Assembly: GCF_000227135.1 (NCBI RefSeq)
Contig: NC_018247.1
Location: 35,709-99,708, forward strand
Length of the DNA: 64,000 nt
Source of the DNA: Leishmania donovani
Taxonomy: Eukaryota > Euglenozoa > Kinetoplastea > Trypanosomatida > Trypanosomatidae
Direction of reading: 5' to 3'
Below, in pieces: positions 31,045 through 39,740 of the stretch. The stretch's first letter is position 1; the number at the start of each line of letters is the position of its first letter. The notes beneath the pieces were generated by a model, which saw only the letters and a program-made list of their open reading frames with translations, had not been told where the DNA came from and did not search any database. A program made the translations under genes and the position numbers.

Positions 31045-31647
31045 TCAGCTCTTCGGCTGGCGCATTGGGTAACGACCGGAGCGGACCACCGTGGCGATGA
31101 GAGCATCTACTTCCTCTCTCCTCTTCGACTCCGCCGAAAAGCGCCTCCACTCCGCGGCGGCTGCCTGAAAGCCCTTCAGGCTGAACACCTTCGAAAACTT
31201 ACTTAAAAACATGCTGTACTTGTTGGGGGCTCGTCGCACTTCCTTCATTGCACTTTGGCGCTCCCCCGCCGTCTTCGAAGCCGCTTCTGACACGCGCTGC
31301 ACGTCGTGAATCGCCGCCTGCACCTCAGCCTCAGCCTCAGCCTCAGCCTGCTTTTCAACGGCTCCGATTGCACCAACCTCGTAGGTGCCACTCTGCTTCA
31401 CAACAAAACGTCCACGCGCGTCCACCGCGCAGATGGTGAAACTCGTCAAGGGCTCCGACCGTCTTCTGGATGCCTCTGCTGGTGACGGAGCGGACGACAA
31501 AAAAGACGACGATGGTGCCGTCGTCGGTGCGCGCAGCAACAACGTGTGCGGCCCGTACAGTGCCTTCACGTCGTACATGCCGTCGTCTGACCGACACGCG
31601 GTGCCGTTGACCGTGCATGTGACGTAGGAACTCCTCTTCCGCCGCAT
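31045..31647 (-). CDS. Hypothetical protein, 200 residues, with Glu-Ala dipeptide repeat
   Basis: Starts MRRKRSSYVTCTVNGTACRS (ATG at 31647), stop TGA at 31045. Not recognised as a family. The N-terminal half looks beta-rich (YVTCTVNGTAC, TSFTICAVDARGRFVVKQSG). The C-terminal half is helical and basic (KYSMFLSKFSKVFSLKGFQA, then AEWRRFSAESKRREEVDALI). In the middle an EAEAEAEAE stretch is encoded by a hexanucleotide repeat. No signal peptide or membrane helix. The C-terminal amphipathic helices could mediate binding; nothing more can be said. Confidence 0.7.
   Translation of the reverse strand: MRRKRSSYVTCTVNGTACRSDDGMYDVKALYGPHTLLLRAPTTAPSSSFLSSAPSPAEASRRRSEPLTSFTICAVDARGRFVVKQSGTYEVGAIGAVEKQAEAEAEAEVQAAIHDVQRVSEAASKTAGERQSAMKEVRRAPNKYSMFLSKFSKVFSLKGFQAAAAEWRRFSAESKRREEVDALIATVVRSGRYPMRQPKS
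31323..31349. repeat. (CCTCAG)n hexanucleotide repeat within coding sequence
   Basis: About four and a half units, encoding alternating Glu-Ala in the 200-residue hypothetical protein. Being in-frame, copy-number change would lengthen the dipeptide run without a frameshift. Confidence 0.85.
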
Positions 31648-32255
31648 GTAGTGCTCCGTAGCTCTATGCGTGTGTGTGACTATGCCTGCCGGTCAGGCAG
31701 TAGCAGAGAGAAGTACGAGGGAGTGTGCGGGAGCCGTGCAAGAAGGGTGATTAAGAGAGGCGAGAGGGTAAGGTCAGAGGGTAGAGTGCAAGACAACGAT
31801 AGAAGAAGGCGGAAGAGCAGTGTGTGCAGAGTAAGAGAAGTCGAAGCGCACCGAGGGAGGAGCGGCAAGCGGAGCAAGAGGAGGTGCCTCCACGCTCTGC
31901 CGTAAGAGCGGAATCACGGAAACACGCGAGAGAGAGAGAACGCCGCTCTCCTCCTGAAAATGCGAGCGTCGAGACAGACCACCAACGCAGCGACTCCAAA
32001 GTCTGCGTCTTTTGTGCTCACTGATGGGTCGCTGTCGGTTTTGCTAGCACTCCCCCTTCCTGTTGTTGCTGTTCCGTGGGCACTTGTCCGCAGCACGACG
32101 CAGCGCGTACGCGCAAAGCAAACCCTCCGCACATACACGCACACACACACACGAAAAGAAAAGGGGGCGGCGCTCCCACCGCAGAAGCCCGCGATGCGCA
32201 CTCTCACGCGCAGACGCACAGCGTTGCATGAACGCGCGCACATACTGCGCATTTT
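31648..32255. other. Intergenic spacer
   Basis: Plus strand is strongly purine-rich over 31700-31950. A CA run lies near 32130-32150. No gene seen. Confidence 0.65.
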
Positions 32256-34832
32256 TTAGTTCGTGGATTTCAACGCTCCCCTTGCCTGCGTGTGGTGATC
32301 CCTGCGCAGTGCTTGCAAGAGCTCTGGCGTCGGCTCCACATTCACGCACACGAGGGCGGCAATAAGGTACGCCTTCTGAACTGGTGTCCATGTCACCTCG
32401 GTGGACGTGAGCAGCGAAAAGCCCCTTGCCTGCACTGCCGCTGCCATGGCGGACGTTCTCTGCAGGTCTGCCACGGCATCGTCGCGCAACGCGATGGCAC
32501 CAGCTATAAGCTCCTCTGCTGTAGTGCACGCTGGAATGGCCTGTTGAATGAGTAAGTCCAGGAGGGTGCTGATGATCATGGTGGCCGTCGCGGTGGTGGA
32601 TGCGGCCTTGCAGCGCGGCAAGGTCCCGGCAAGCTCCACAAGCCCACTCAGAGCAGCGATCGGCAGTCGTACAGTGTTCAGAAAAGATGCCGTCTGCCCG
32701 AGGCGGCGAGTCAGAAGCATCATGAAGGCGTTCTCCAGCTCCTCTGCGATCGTTCGGCGCTCTTGCAAGCAGCGTACCAGCAGCTCCGACTGCACAGCAG
32801 AGAGAGTTTGCTGCTGCTCTTGGAGCAGTACGCGAAGATACAGGTCCAGCACAGCGTCCGAGACGCGCACGCGCGACGGTGCCTGCCACGCCGCCAGCGG
32901 ACGAGCGAGGATGCTTGTGAGGTACTGAATTAGATCTGGCAACATGCCAGAGGGACGGCCCGTGTGTGTCTCCAGCTGCGCCAAGAGAAACGGCTTCAGC
33001 GGCTGCACGAGTGCGGCAACGACCGTGGGCGCCTCGTCCACGGCAGAGAGCAGCCTCAGCGTGTTTGGAACAGGGAGAGCCGCCTGCGGTGTCGCAAGTT
33101 CTCGCACACACTCGCCGAGCAGCGCGAGGGCGGTGTCATAGGGCGAAGTTGTCGCGGCGCAGTAGGTTAGCAACTGCGTTCCCGCACAGTGCGTAGCGGC
33201 TACCACTACCTCGGCGCACCTCGTCTTACGCTCTCGGGTGTTGGGCCAGTAGCGCGACGGGTGCGTGGCGGAGATGAGCTGCTGCTCCAGTGCACTGAGG
33301 GTGGTGCCCAGCGACGCTGGCGCATCACAAGTCAGGTCACCGCTTGCCGGGCTCACTGCCCTCAAGTACGCGGTGATGCAGTGCCAGCCCCACAGCTCCT
33401 CGCCGCTGCCAAAACGGAAAGCGCGCGCGAAGTCTGCTAACGTGCCGCAGAAGAGCCTCACAATGGCAGCCCAGACAGACTCCACAGACTCTGCGTCGAC
33501 GGCGTCGCCTGGTCTCGGCTGGCCTTCGGATGCTCGTCCCGCGCACAGACTACAGTGCTCTACGCAAAGCGCCTCAATGATGTCACGTGGCGGCGGCGCT
33601 ACCCCACTGCGCAAGACACAAATCAGTTGCCGTACTGCGTGTCGTCGTGCCTTACGGAGCAGCACCGACATCTCTGCATGCTGCGCTGTCGAAGACGCGT
33701 GTTCCCCCGGCCGCTGCTCTGCCTGGCCCGTTATGTGTACTGAAACGGTCGTGCACTGTGGCTGGGTAAACCGCAGCAACTGTAGGCAGAGTCGATCGGA
33801 CAGGGAGCCGCGCAGCATGAGATGTGCTACGACCAGGCGCAGCTCCTCGGTTGCCCCCGCGCTTCTCTCAGAAAGTGTAATGAGCAACCGCACCAGCGAC
33901 TCGTCAGAGAGTGCGTGCGTAGTATACTGGAGCAGCTGCGAGGTCGAGCCCGTGCTGCCTGGTGTGGAGGAGGAGAGAGAGGATTCCGAATTACGTGATC
34001 TAGTGCGACGGGGACCACGTGCAGGGTGCCGCCATCCGCCTTCATGCCAACAGTCGTCGAGTGACGTGAGCTCCGCCGATTCCCTGTTCGCTGCATGTGC
34101 GACGCGAAGCAGCTCAGCTTGCGACTCACATAGGTGGGAAGACTGCAGCAGCAGGGCTTGCATCACGGTGAGGCGGCTTACGCGGTTCATGCGCGAGAAC
34201 AACAGTGCGGCGCGCTTGCAGAGGGAGCTCCACAATCGCAGCTGGCTCTCACCGGCTTGCAGTGTCGCAAGGCACCACAGAACGGTCGCCACATCGTACT
34301 CTGTGAGCTGCGCCTCACAGTGCTGCAGCCGCACGAAGCAGTCCGTTACGAGGGGCGACTGAGCCTGCGAGGGGCACGCTTTGGCGAACGCATGCACGGT
34401 CGCCACCAACACGCGAGGCCGCCACGTCCGCAGCGCCATGGCATCCACATGCTCCGCCAACTGCTGTGCCAAGGCAGCACATCTGTCCTCCTGCCAGAAC
34501 TGGGCGGAGGCACGAAGGATGATGAGCAGCACGACGCAGACATCGGCCGGCACGTGGGCCCTGGGCGGCAATGAAGAGAGCGCGTCGAGAGTGGCATCGG
34601 TGCACTCGCGCACGCACCGCTGCAGGTGTGCGTCGACGGCGCCACTGCCGCAGGGCTGAGTGAGCGCGACAAGAGAGCGAGTGCAGCTCACGAGGTCCGA
34701 CAGGTACGACAACGTGGACGACGTTAGCGACGGCTGAGGAGACAATGGAAAAGAGTCTGGACACGGGGCCGCGCATCTGGTGAATAGGCGTGAAGCCCTG
34801 GCAGCGATGTTGCCCAACACAGATGGACGCAT
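32256..34832 (-). CDS. Helical-repeat protein, probably mitochondrial
   Basis: 858 residues starting MRPSVLGNIAARASRLFTRC (ATG at 34832), stop TAA. The first 25 residues are Arg/Ser/Ala-rich and lack acidic residues, as in a mitochondrial presequence. The body is almost entirely alpha-helical with pairs such as LTEYDVATVLWCLATLQAGE and RVSRLTVMQALLLQSSHL. These resemble the repeats of FASTK/RAP or octotricopeptide-type RNA-binding proteins. I see no clear RAP domain at the C-terminus, which ends in YLIAALVCVNVEPTPELLQA; that stretch does resemble the helix-and-strand start of such domains. Mitochondrial RNA metabolism is a plausible role by analogy, not shown. Confidence 0.75.
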   Translation of the reverse strand: MRPSVLGNIAARASRLFTRCAAPCPDSFPLSPQPSLTSSTLSYLSDLVSCTRSLVALTQPCGSGAVDAHLQRCVRECTDATLDALSSLPPRAHVPADVCVVLLIILRASAQFWQEDRCAALAQQLAEHVDAMALRTWRPRVLVATVHAFAKACPSQAQSPLVTDCFVRLQHCEAQLTEYDVATVLWCLATLQAGESQLRLWSSLCKRAALLFSRMNRVSRLTVMQALLLQSSHLCESQAELLRVAHAANRESAELTSLDDCWHEGGWRHPARGPRRTRSRNSESSLSSSTPGSTGSTSQLLQYTTHALSDESLVRLLITLSERSAGATEELRLVVAHLMLRGSLSDRLCLQLLRFTQPQCTTVSVHITGQAEQRPGEHASSTAQHAEMSVLLRKARRHAVRQLICVLRSGVAPPPRDIIEALCVEHCSLCAGRASEGQPRPGDAVDAESVESVWAAIVRLFCGTLADFARAFRFGSGEELWGWHCITAYLRAVSPASGDLTCDAPASLGTTLSALEQQLISATHPSRYWPNTRERKTRCAEVVVAATHCAGTQLLTYCAATTSPYDTALALLGECVRELATPQAALPVPNTLRLLSAVDEAPTVVAALVQPLKPFLLAQLETHTGRPSGMLPDLIQYLTSILARPLAAWQAPSRVRVSDAVLDLYLRVLLQEQQQTLSAVQSELLVRCLQERRTIAEELENAFMMLLTRRLGQTASFLNTVRLPIAALSGLVELAGTLPRCKAASTTATATMIISTLLDLLIQQAIPACTTAEELIAGAIALRDDAVADLQRTSAMAAAVQARGFSLLTSTEVTWTPVQKAYLIAALVCVNVEPTPELLQALRRDHHTQARGALKSTN

Positions 34833-35680
34833 GCCTGCATGTCACATAGCGCGATGAATGCCAGCACAAATGCTGACGCTGCTCGGCGGTGAAGCCGATC
34901 GGCCGCAAGAAGAGGGACAAACAGCGCCGATGCACAGAAAGAAACCGTCTTCGCTCGCTGTGAGTGAGCGTGTGAACACTTGGCGTTTGTCAGCTGAGGA
35001 GCTCACTCACAGCCACGGGCCCCGAAGCAAGTGGTCCGGGGTTGGCGGAGAAAGCCACTTGAGCTGCACGCAGGTACTTCCCCGCGTGGTACATGAACAG
35101 CAGGCGTATGCAGGAAGGGAGAGAGAGGAGAAGGGGGGGAGGATGGCGCCAGTGCGGACACAGACGCACGCAGAGATTTGAAGGACGGAGAAGAAAGCAG
35201 AGAAGCGCAGCCCGAACCGGCGTCTGCGCCCTCTTCAGTTGCGCGCGTTGCAGGACAGTGCTCCAAGGAGCATACGCCAAAACAAGAGCGCCGGTGTGCC
35301 GTCAATACCCCAATGCATAGAAGACGTTCTCTCACACAGCACTGTGCGCGTAAGAGAGGTGCAAGGCTGTCACGTCCATTGTGAAGACCCAATGATGGAT
35401 GAGGCGAGAAGTGGCTCTGCTGGTCTATAGCCCAGCACCACGTAATGGCGTGTAGAGAGAGAGCGCACCGATTTACTTGCAGGATGGAGGCTGTTGTCAT
35501 GTGAGCATGGAGGGGTAGAAGGAATAGCAGTTTTACTTTTCTTCCAATGGTGTCTGCGCTCAGCAGGATACGACCTGCGACCCCTCAACGCTACCGATTC
35601 AGCAACCGACGGAGCAGTCGAGAGTGCGAGTCCAAGACTTGGCGGCACCTCCCTCCATGGCAGCTGAAGGGAGGCACGCG
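34833..35680. other. Intergenic spacer containing a tRNA-like cloverleaf
   Basis: No protein gene. The minus strand of 35556-35627 can be folded as a 72-nt degenerate cloverleaf, reported under findings. The remainder is ordinary spacer with a GA-rich plus strand. Confidence 0.55.
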
Positions 35681-36934
35681 TCAGCCCTCAGAGTACTCCT
35701 CGAGAGCACACCGCGCCCCCAAGGTCAACGGGATCTCTTCTGGCAACGAGCAAAGTGAAAACGTCTCGCGGCACTGCCCGGCAGCGGCTCCAAGCCACCG
35801 CGCCGCAGTGGCACGCAGCGTGAGCTGGCCAGAGTAGCCGAGCGGAAGTTGGAAGAGGTCAGCAGCGTAGAGCCAAGGTATGGTGAGGTCTCCAACGGGG
35901 AGCTCGCCGCCGAAAATGAAGAGCGATGATCTGGCGCACGTGTACGCACAGCCGCTGCGAGCGGAGGGGCACAACGCGCCAACGACATTCACCTTGCGCC
36001 AGGTCGCCAGCTCGTCCTGAACACCGATACGCCAGAGATCGCTAAAGTACAAGGACATGTCTGACTGATTTGCGTCTCCGCCAAAGAGGTACACGTACCT
36101 GTCGTGCACAGCCAGTGAAGCGGCGTACCGGGCAGCTGGGCGTGGCGCGAGCGGGTGCAACCTCACGGAACGCCACGTGTTGAGCCTCGTATTGTACTCG
36201 AAGAGGGAGTTCACGTACTCGCGTTGGGGAAAGGGGCTTCTCTCGCCGTCCTCGGCACGGTACCCGCCGAAGAGGTAGATGCACTCCCCTGACACCGCAG
36301 AGCTGCAGCCGCACAAGGAAAGCATGGTAGTTGGATCGGCCGTCGTGTCACCGTCGTGCAATATGGTCGGTTTCAGATGGTGCCACACATTCGTATGCAG
36401 GTCCAGATACCACAGCGGAGCCTCTCTTGGCTCCGTTGGAGTGCCCATAAGCACGTACATGCGGCCGCCTACAACGTGCGCGTTGTGAAGACGACGCGCG
36501 CCAGGGCCTTCCGGGCTTGCCTGGGCGTGCTGCAGCACTGACCACCTCCACGTGACAAGGTCGAGCTCGAGGACGTCATCATACACTACAGGGCTGCACA
36601 GGTCCTGCCCACCATACACGATCATCTTGTCTCCATGGATAGCGGAAGAGTGGGCCAGTCGTGGTGGCACCATGTCACTGTTTTCAGGGGCCTTACGCGA
36701 CCAGCGGCGGCTGTCCATGTCGTACACGTACACGTCGTTCGCGAAGTGCGCTAGCGACCCACCGCCAAACAAAATAAGATAGCGGTCTTTGTAGCCAACG
36801 AGCGAGTGGCAGCACCCCGGCGGCGGCTTCATACGCGGCACGATCGATGGGCGGCTCGCAGATCCACCGCACAGCCAGCGAAAGTGGAATGTGGCTTCCC
36901 GACCGCCGTCGCGCGCATCACTCGACAGTGGCAT
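35681..36934 (-). CDS. Kelch-repeat protein (six-bladed propeller)
   Basis: 417 residues starting MPLSSDARDGGREATF (ATG at 36934). The frame is open further upstream through leader-like sequence. A minus-strand CT tract at 37003-37060, with AG at 36990-36991, supports this start. Six kelch units are visible by their hydrophobic strand, Gly-Gly and spaced Tyr/Trp: YLILFGGGSLAHF, MIVYGGQDLCSP, MYVLMGTPTEPRE, IYLFGGYRAEDGE, YVYLFGGDANQSD and LFIFGGELPVGD. Each is followed by a W-containing strand such as NTWRSV. The third unit has Met-Gly in place of Gly-Gly. Six blades make a closed propeller. No BTB or other partner domain is present, so a substrate-adaptor or scaffold role cannot be specified. 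Confidence 0.88.
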   Translation of the reverse strand: MPLSSDARDGGREATFHFRWLCGGSASRPSIVPRMKPPPGCCHSLVGYKDRYLILFGGGSLAHFANDVYVYDMDSRRWSRKAPENSDMVPPRLAHSSAIHGDKMIVYGGQDLCSPVVYDDVLELDLVTWRWSVLQHAQASPEGPGARRLHNAHVVGGRMYVLMGTPTEPREAPLWYLDLHTNVWHHLKPTILHDGDTTADPTTMLSLCGCSSAVSGECIYLFGGYRAEDGERSPFPQREYVNSLFEYNTRLNTWRSVRLHPLAPRPAARYAASLAVHDRYVYLFGGDANQSDMSLYFSDLWRIGVQDELATWRKVNVVGALCPSARSGCAYTCARSSLFIFGGELPVGDLTIPWLYAADLFQLPLGYSGQLTLRATAARWLGAAAGQCRETFSLCSLPEEIPLTLGARCALEEYSEG

Positions 36935-37964
36935 GGCAGCATTCGAGGCGAGAAAATGGTGGAGACTCTGCGCGGGGAGTAGCAGCTTTCTTGTAGCAGT
37001 GGCGGAGACAGAGAGAGGAAGAGACAGAAAAGAAAGAGGCAGAAGAGGGGCACTGCAAAGAGCCCGATGCGCAGACCACCAACACGCGCCGTCCTCCCTG
37101 CCTCTCTCCACTGCGCTCACACTGGCGCGATGTCTGTGTATCAAGGTATGGGTCTACGTGAGGAGAAGACGGAGGCGCTGCCAGAAAAGGTTAAGAAAAA
37201 GAAGCGAGTCCAAGGGTGAAGGCACTCACAGACGGACGGCTTGACTGCTTGGGTTGTCCACCGCGGCGCTGTTCGCTGAGCAACGACAGATTGTTGCAGG
37301 AGTAAGCGAGAGCGACCGCCGTGGTTGCAGCCTCTGAGGGACGAGGGAGGGGGTAGGGGTGACAAGAAAAGGAATAAGTGCTGAGCATGCGGTAAGGTAC
37401 GGAAACAGTGAAGGAAAGCAGCGCTCACCGAAGCCCAGCCGCAGTGCGTCAGCAGGCGTGTGAAGAGCAGCTCAGATCAATACACGCATTCAGGCACACG
37501 CATACGAAAAGAGAGAGGAAGCGAGGCACCACATCTCTTTTATGGTTGCCGCCTCCACCTGTGCTCGCGCCAAAAAGGGAAAGAGGTGTTTCTCCTACAG
37601 TGCAGCGGCGTTTTGCACACACATGCCTCCAGCTCGCACGCCGGTGTGGTCTTCGCTCGCTTTCCATCCTCCTCTTCACCTTCGCTTACGCCTCTCCTCC
37701 ATGTCGGTTGGCTGTGAGATTCGCGCCTCAAGGAGGGCAGAAGAAAGGGCTCTGCACTGCTTCCAGACGAGGGCTGGCTTCCCCACCACCATCAGCGCCC
37801 TCCCTAACTCCCGTTCGTCCATATTACCAGCCGCGCTCCTCGGCTTTGGTGTAGCACGTCAGCCCCATCACCCTCCACACACACACGCACACACACACAA
37901 ACGCCGAGCACTGCGCTACCTCTTTCTCCGCACGTAGCGAGTGCGCTTCCAGGAGTCGAGGGCT
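36935..37964. other. Spacer between the kelch gene and the retroelement remnant
   Basis: 36935-37430 is purine-rich on the plus strand, as usual for a 5' flank of a minus-strand gene. 37530-37860 turns pyrimidine-richer on the plus strand, and a (CA)n tract lies at 37876-37899. No intact gene. The composition change may mark material that came with the retroelement. Confidence 0.5.
37876..37899. repeat. (CA)n microsatellite with one interruption
   Basis: CA run with one CG interruption, about 70 bases beyond the RNase H remnant in transcription sense. Confidence 0.9.
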
Positions 37965-39237
37965 TCACATGAAAGCGGCTGCGCATCCCTTCACCTCACC
38001 AGAGGTGTCTACCCCAAAGTTGCGCGACAGCGCATCGGCCGGATGTGTCGGTCCGTCGACGCCAAAGAAGATTACGGGCGTTTGTTTGCGAATCGTGAGT
38101 TCGTCTGTGATACAATGAAGCGGGTTTCGACCGAAGTCTCGTCCGATGCTGCTGTAGCCGTTTACGCCTCTCTGGACATCGGCAACTGGTGTCTGGTCAG
38201 CAGAAACACCCACGATCGCCATCACCTAGAGGGTCTATTCGTTCTGGAGGCGGAGGTGCAGGATTGCGTGTGCTCACGGACCGGATTGTGCAGCGTGTTT
38301 CGCGGTTGAAGCGAAAAGTTATGTGGCCTGAACATCAATGTGTTTGCTCGCCGAGCTCATCTCGGCCCACCGCTGTCGCAAGGCATAGATTGGTCGCTCC
38401 CTCTCCCCACTTCCGAGAGACGGCGGAAGCCCCCGCATCCCTTACCTTCCAACTCCTCTGGGGCCAACGGGAAGCCGCCCAACGGCCTGAAGCTGTGACA
38501 CGCGAAGACACCGACCACGACCTGATCGCGTACACCGGTATCGCGCATCAGCCTCCAAATGGGAAGGGGGCGGTAGTGGGCACATAAGGGATGGAGTCAC
38601 CCCACCCGAGCCCGCCTACGGCTCTGCTGGCTGCCATGATGTCGAACACCTCAGCGGCGTTTAAGCGGGGCGTCTGCATAGAGTGCGTGAAGTGCAATAC
38701 CATGCCCACGAATTGGCGTGGTATCAACTCCGTCCGCCTTTCGGCTGGGGTCAAGTCGGCTTATGTCTGGGGAGAGTTGCGTGCAGCCCGCTCTCCATTC
38801 CGGCCTTCGTACTCATCGCCGAGGAAAGCTGTCAGGCCGGAGGCGAGCGACAGAGCGTCTATGCTGTTGGTTGGTTTTAGCGTATTCATGCCCGAGGCCG
38901 CGATGGGGTTGGCGATGCGAAACCGTTCCAGTATCGCGCCCACAGCTGTAAAGAACTCAGGTTCCCGACCTTGGCGAGGCAGCCAGCACTACATTGTCGA
39001 TCACTGCACGAATCGCTAATCAAGTCTCGATGCTGGCGCTGTTGGATGTGATCGCTTGGCCTAGGGCGACGCGCTAGCCTCAAGCAGGTAGGAGGGATTG
39101 CGGCGGCCGATCTGCTGCGCCTGCTTCCTGACTGCCGCCAGAGTCTCTGGCCTAGGAGCGTTGGCACCGCTCATGACAGCCGCTGCTTGGGCAACTTCGC
39201 GGCGCGGAAGCGTCCAGAATGTCTGCGCTTCACATCA
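37965..39237 (-). pseudogene. Degenerate retroelement fragment with RT and RNase H remnants (DIRS/VIPER/TATE-like)
   Basis: Three protein-like stretches lie in order on the minus strand, split by stops and at least one frame change. 39234-39073 reads CEAQTFWTLPRREVAQAAAV and onward. 38988-38551, in the same frame with one TAA at 38761, contains LTPAERRTELIPRQFVGMVL, which resembles the RT-connection block 'LTPSQ...FLG' found after the active site in DIRS-type elements. 38225-37965, in another frame, contains SADQTPVADVQRG, like the RNase H Asp-Asn-Thr block, and HPADALSR, like the closing RNase H motif of retroelements. No YxDD active site, gag or tyrosine recombinase was found, so it is a truncated, dead copy. 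Trypanosomatid VIPER and TATE elements are the likely source. The family call comes from motifs only. Confidence 0.65.
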
Positions 39238-39740
39238 AGAGCTGCGCGAGACTTCGGGCCCTCTTTTTCTTCGCGTATGTGGCAAGTGGTTGGAGGGAAA
39301 TCGCGGAACGGAGATGGGAGAGCGTCATCCACACACGTACCTCATATGTTGCCCTGTGCGTTCCTTCTCGGTAGGTGTCTGGTGTCTCCTGCCTTGATTC
39401 GCTGGCAGCCGTATTGCCATCGGCTGAGCAGTGGCTTCGTTGGCTGCTGTGGCACGAGGGATCTTGTGCGCTTGAGCTGGATGGGCTGAAAAGGCACAAA
39501 CATCAAGCACGCTGTTCTTCTGTCATGCGATGATTGCGGCCTTTCGCGAATCCTTGTCAGCCCCCCCCCCCACCGAAAAAAAGAACGTTCGCTCGCATGC
39601 GCACACGCACGCGTGACCATCGGGGTGTGCGCCACATGCCGAGGTGGGCCTCGAGGAGGGATGAAGGAGGAGCGGCGAACGCAAGGTTGCCACGCAGCGC
39701 TACACCCCATCCCACGCCGGCCATTCTCTCCACAAGGCTC
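39238..39740. other. Spacer upstream of the retroelement remnant
   Basis: Holds the 3' flank of the karyopherin gene, a C11 run at 39561-39571, and possibly more decayed retroelement sequence at 39238-39300 that I could not place in one frame. Confidence 0.5.

Noticed and set aside
37700..37937. Plus-strand ATG after a pyrimidine-rich stretch in the kelch-retroelement spacer
   Set aside because: The frame runs into a CA-repeat-encoded His/Thr tract, there is no clean AG directly before the ATG, and the composition is not protein-like.
38189..38587. Plus-strand 132-codon frame over the retroelement remnant
   Set aside because: The minus strand carries recognisable RT/RNase H motifs; this frame is the opposite-strand shadow.
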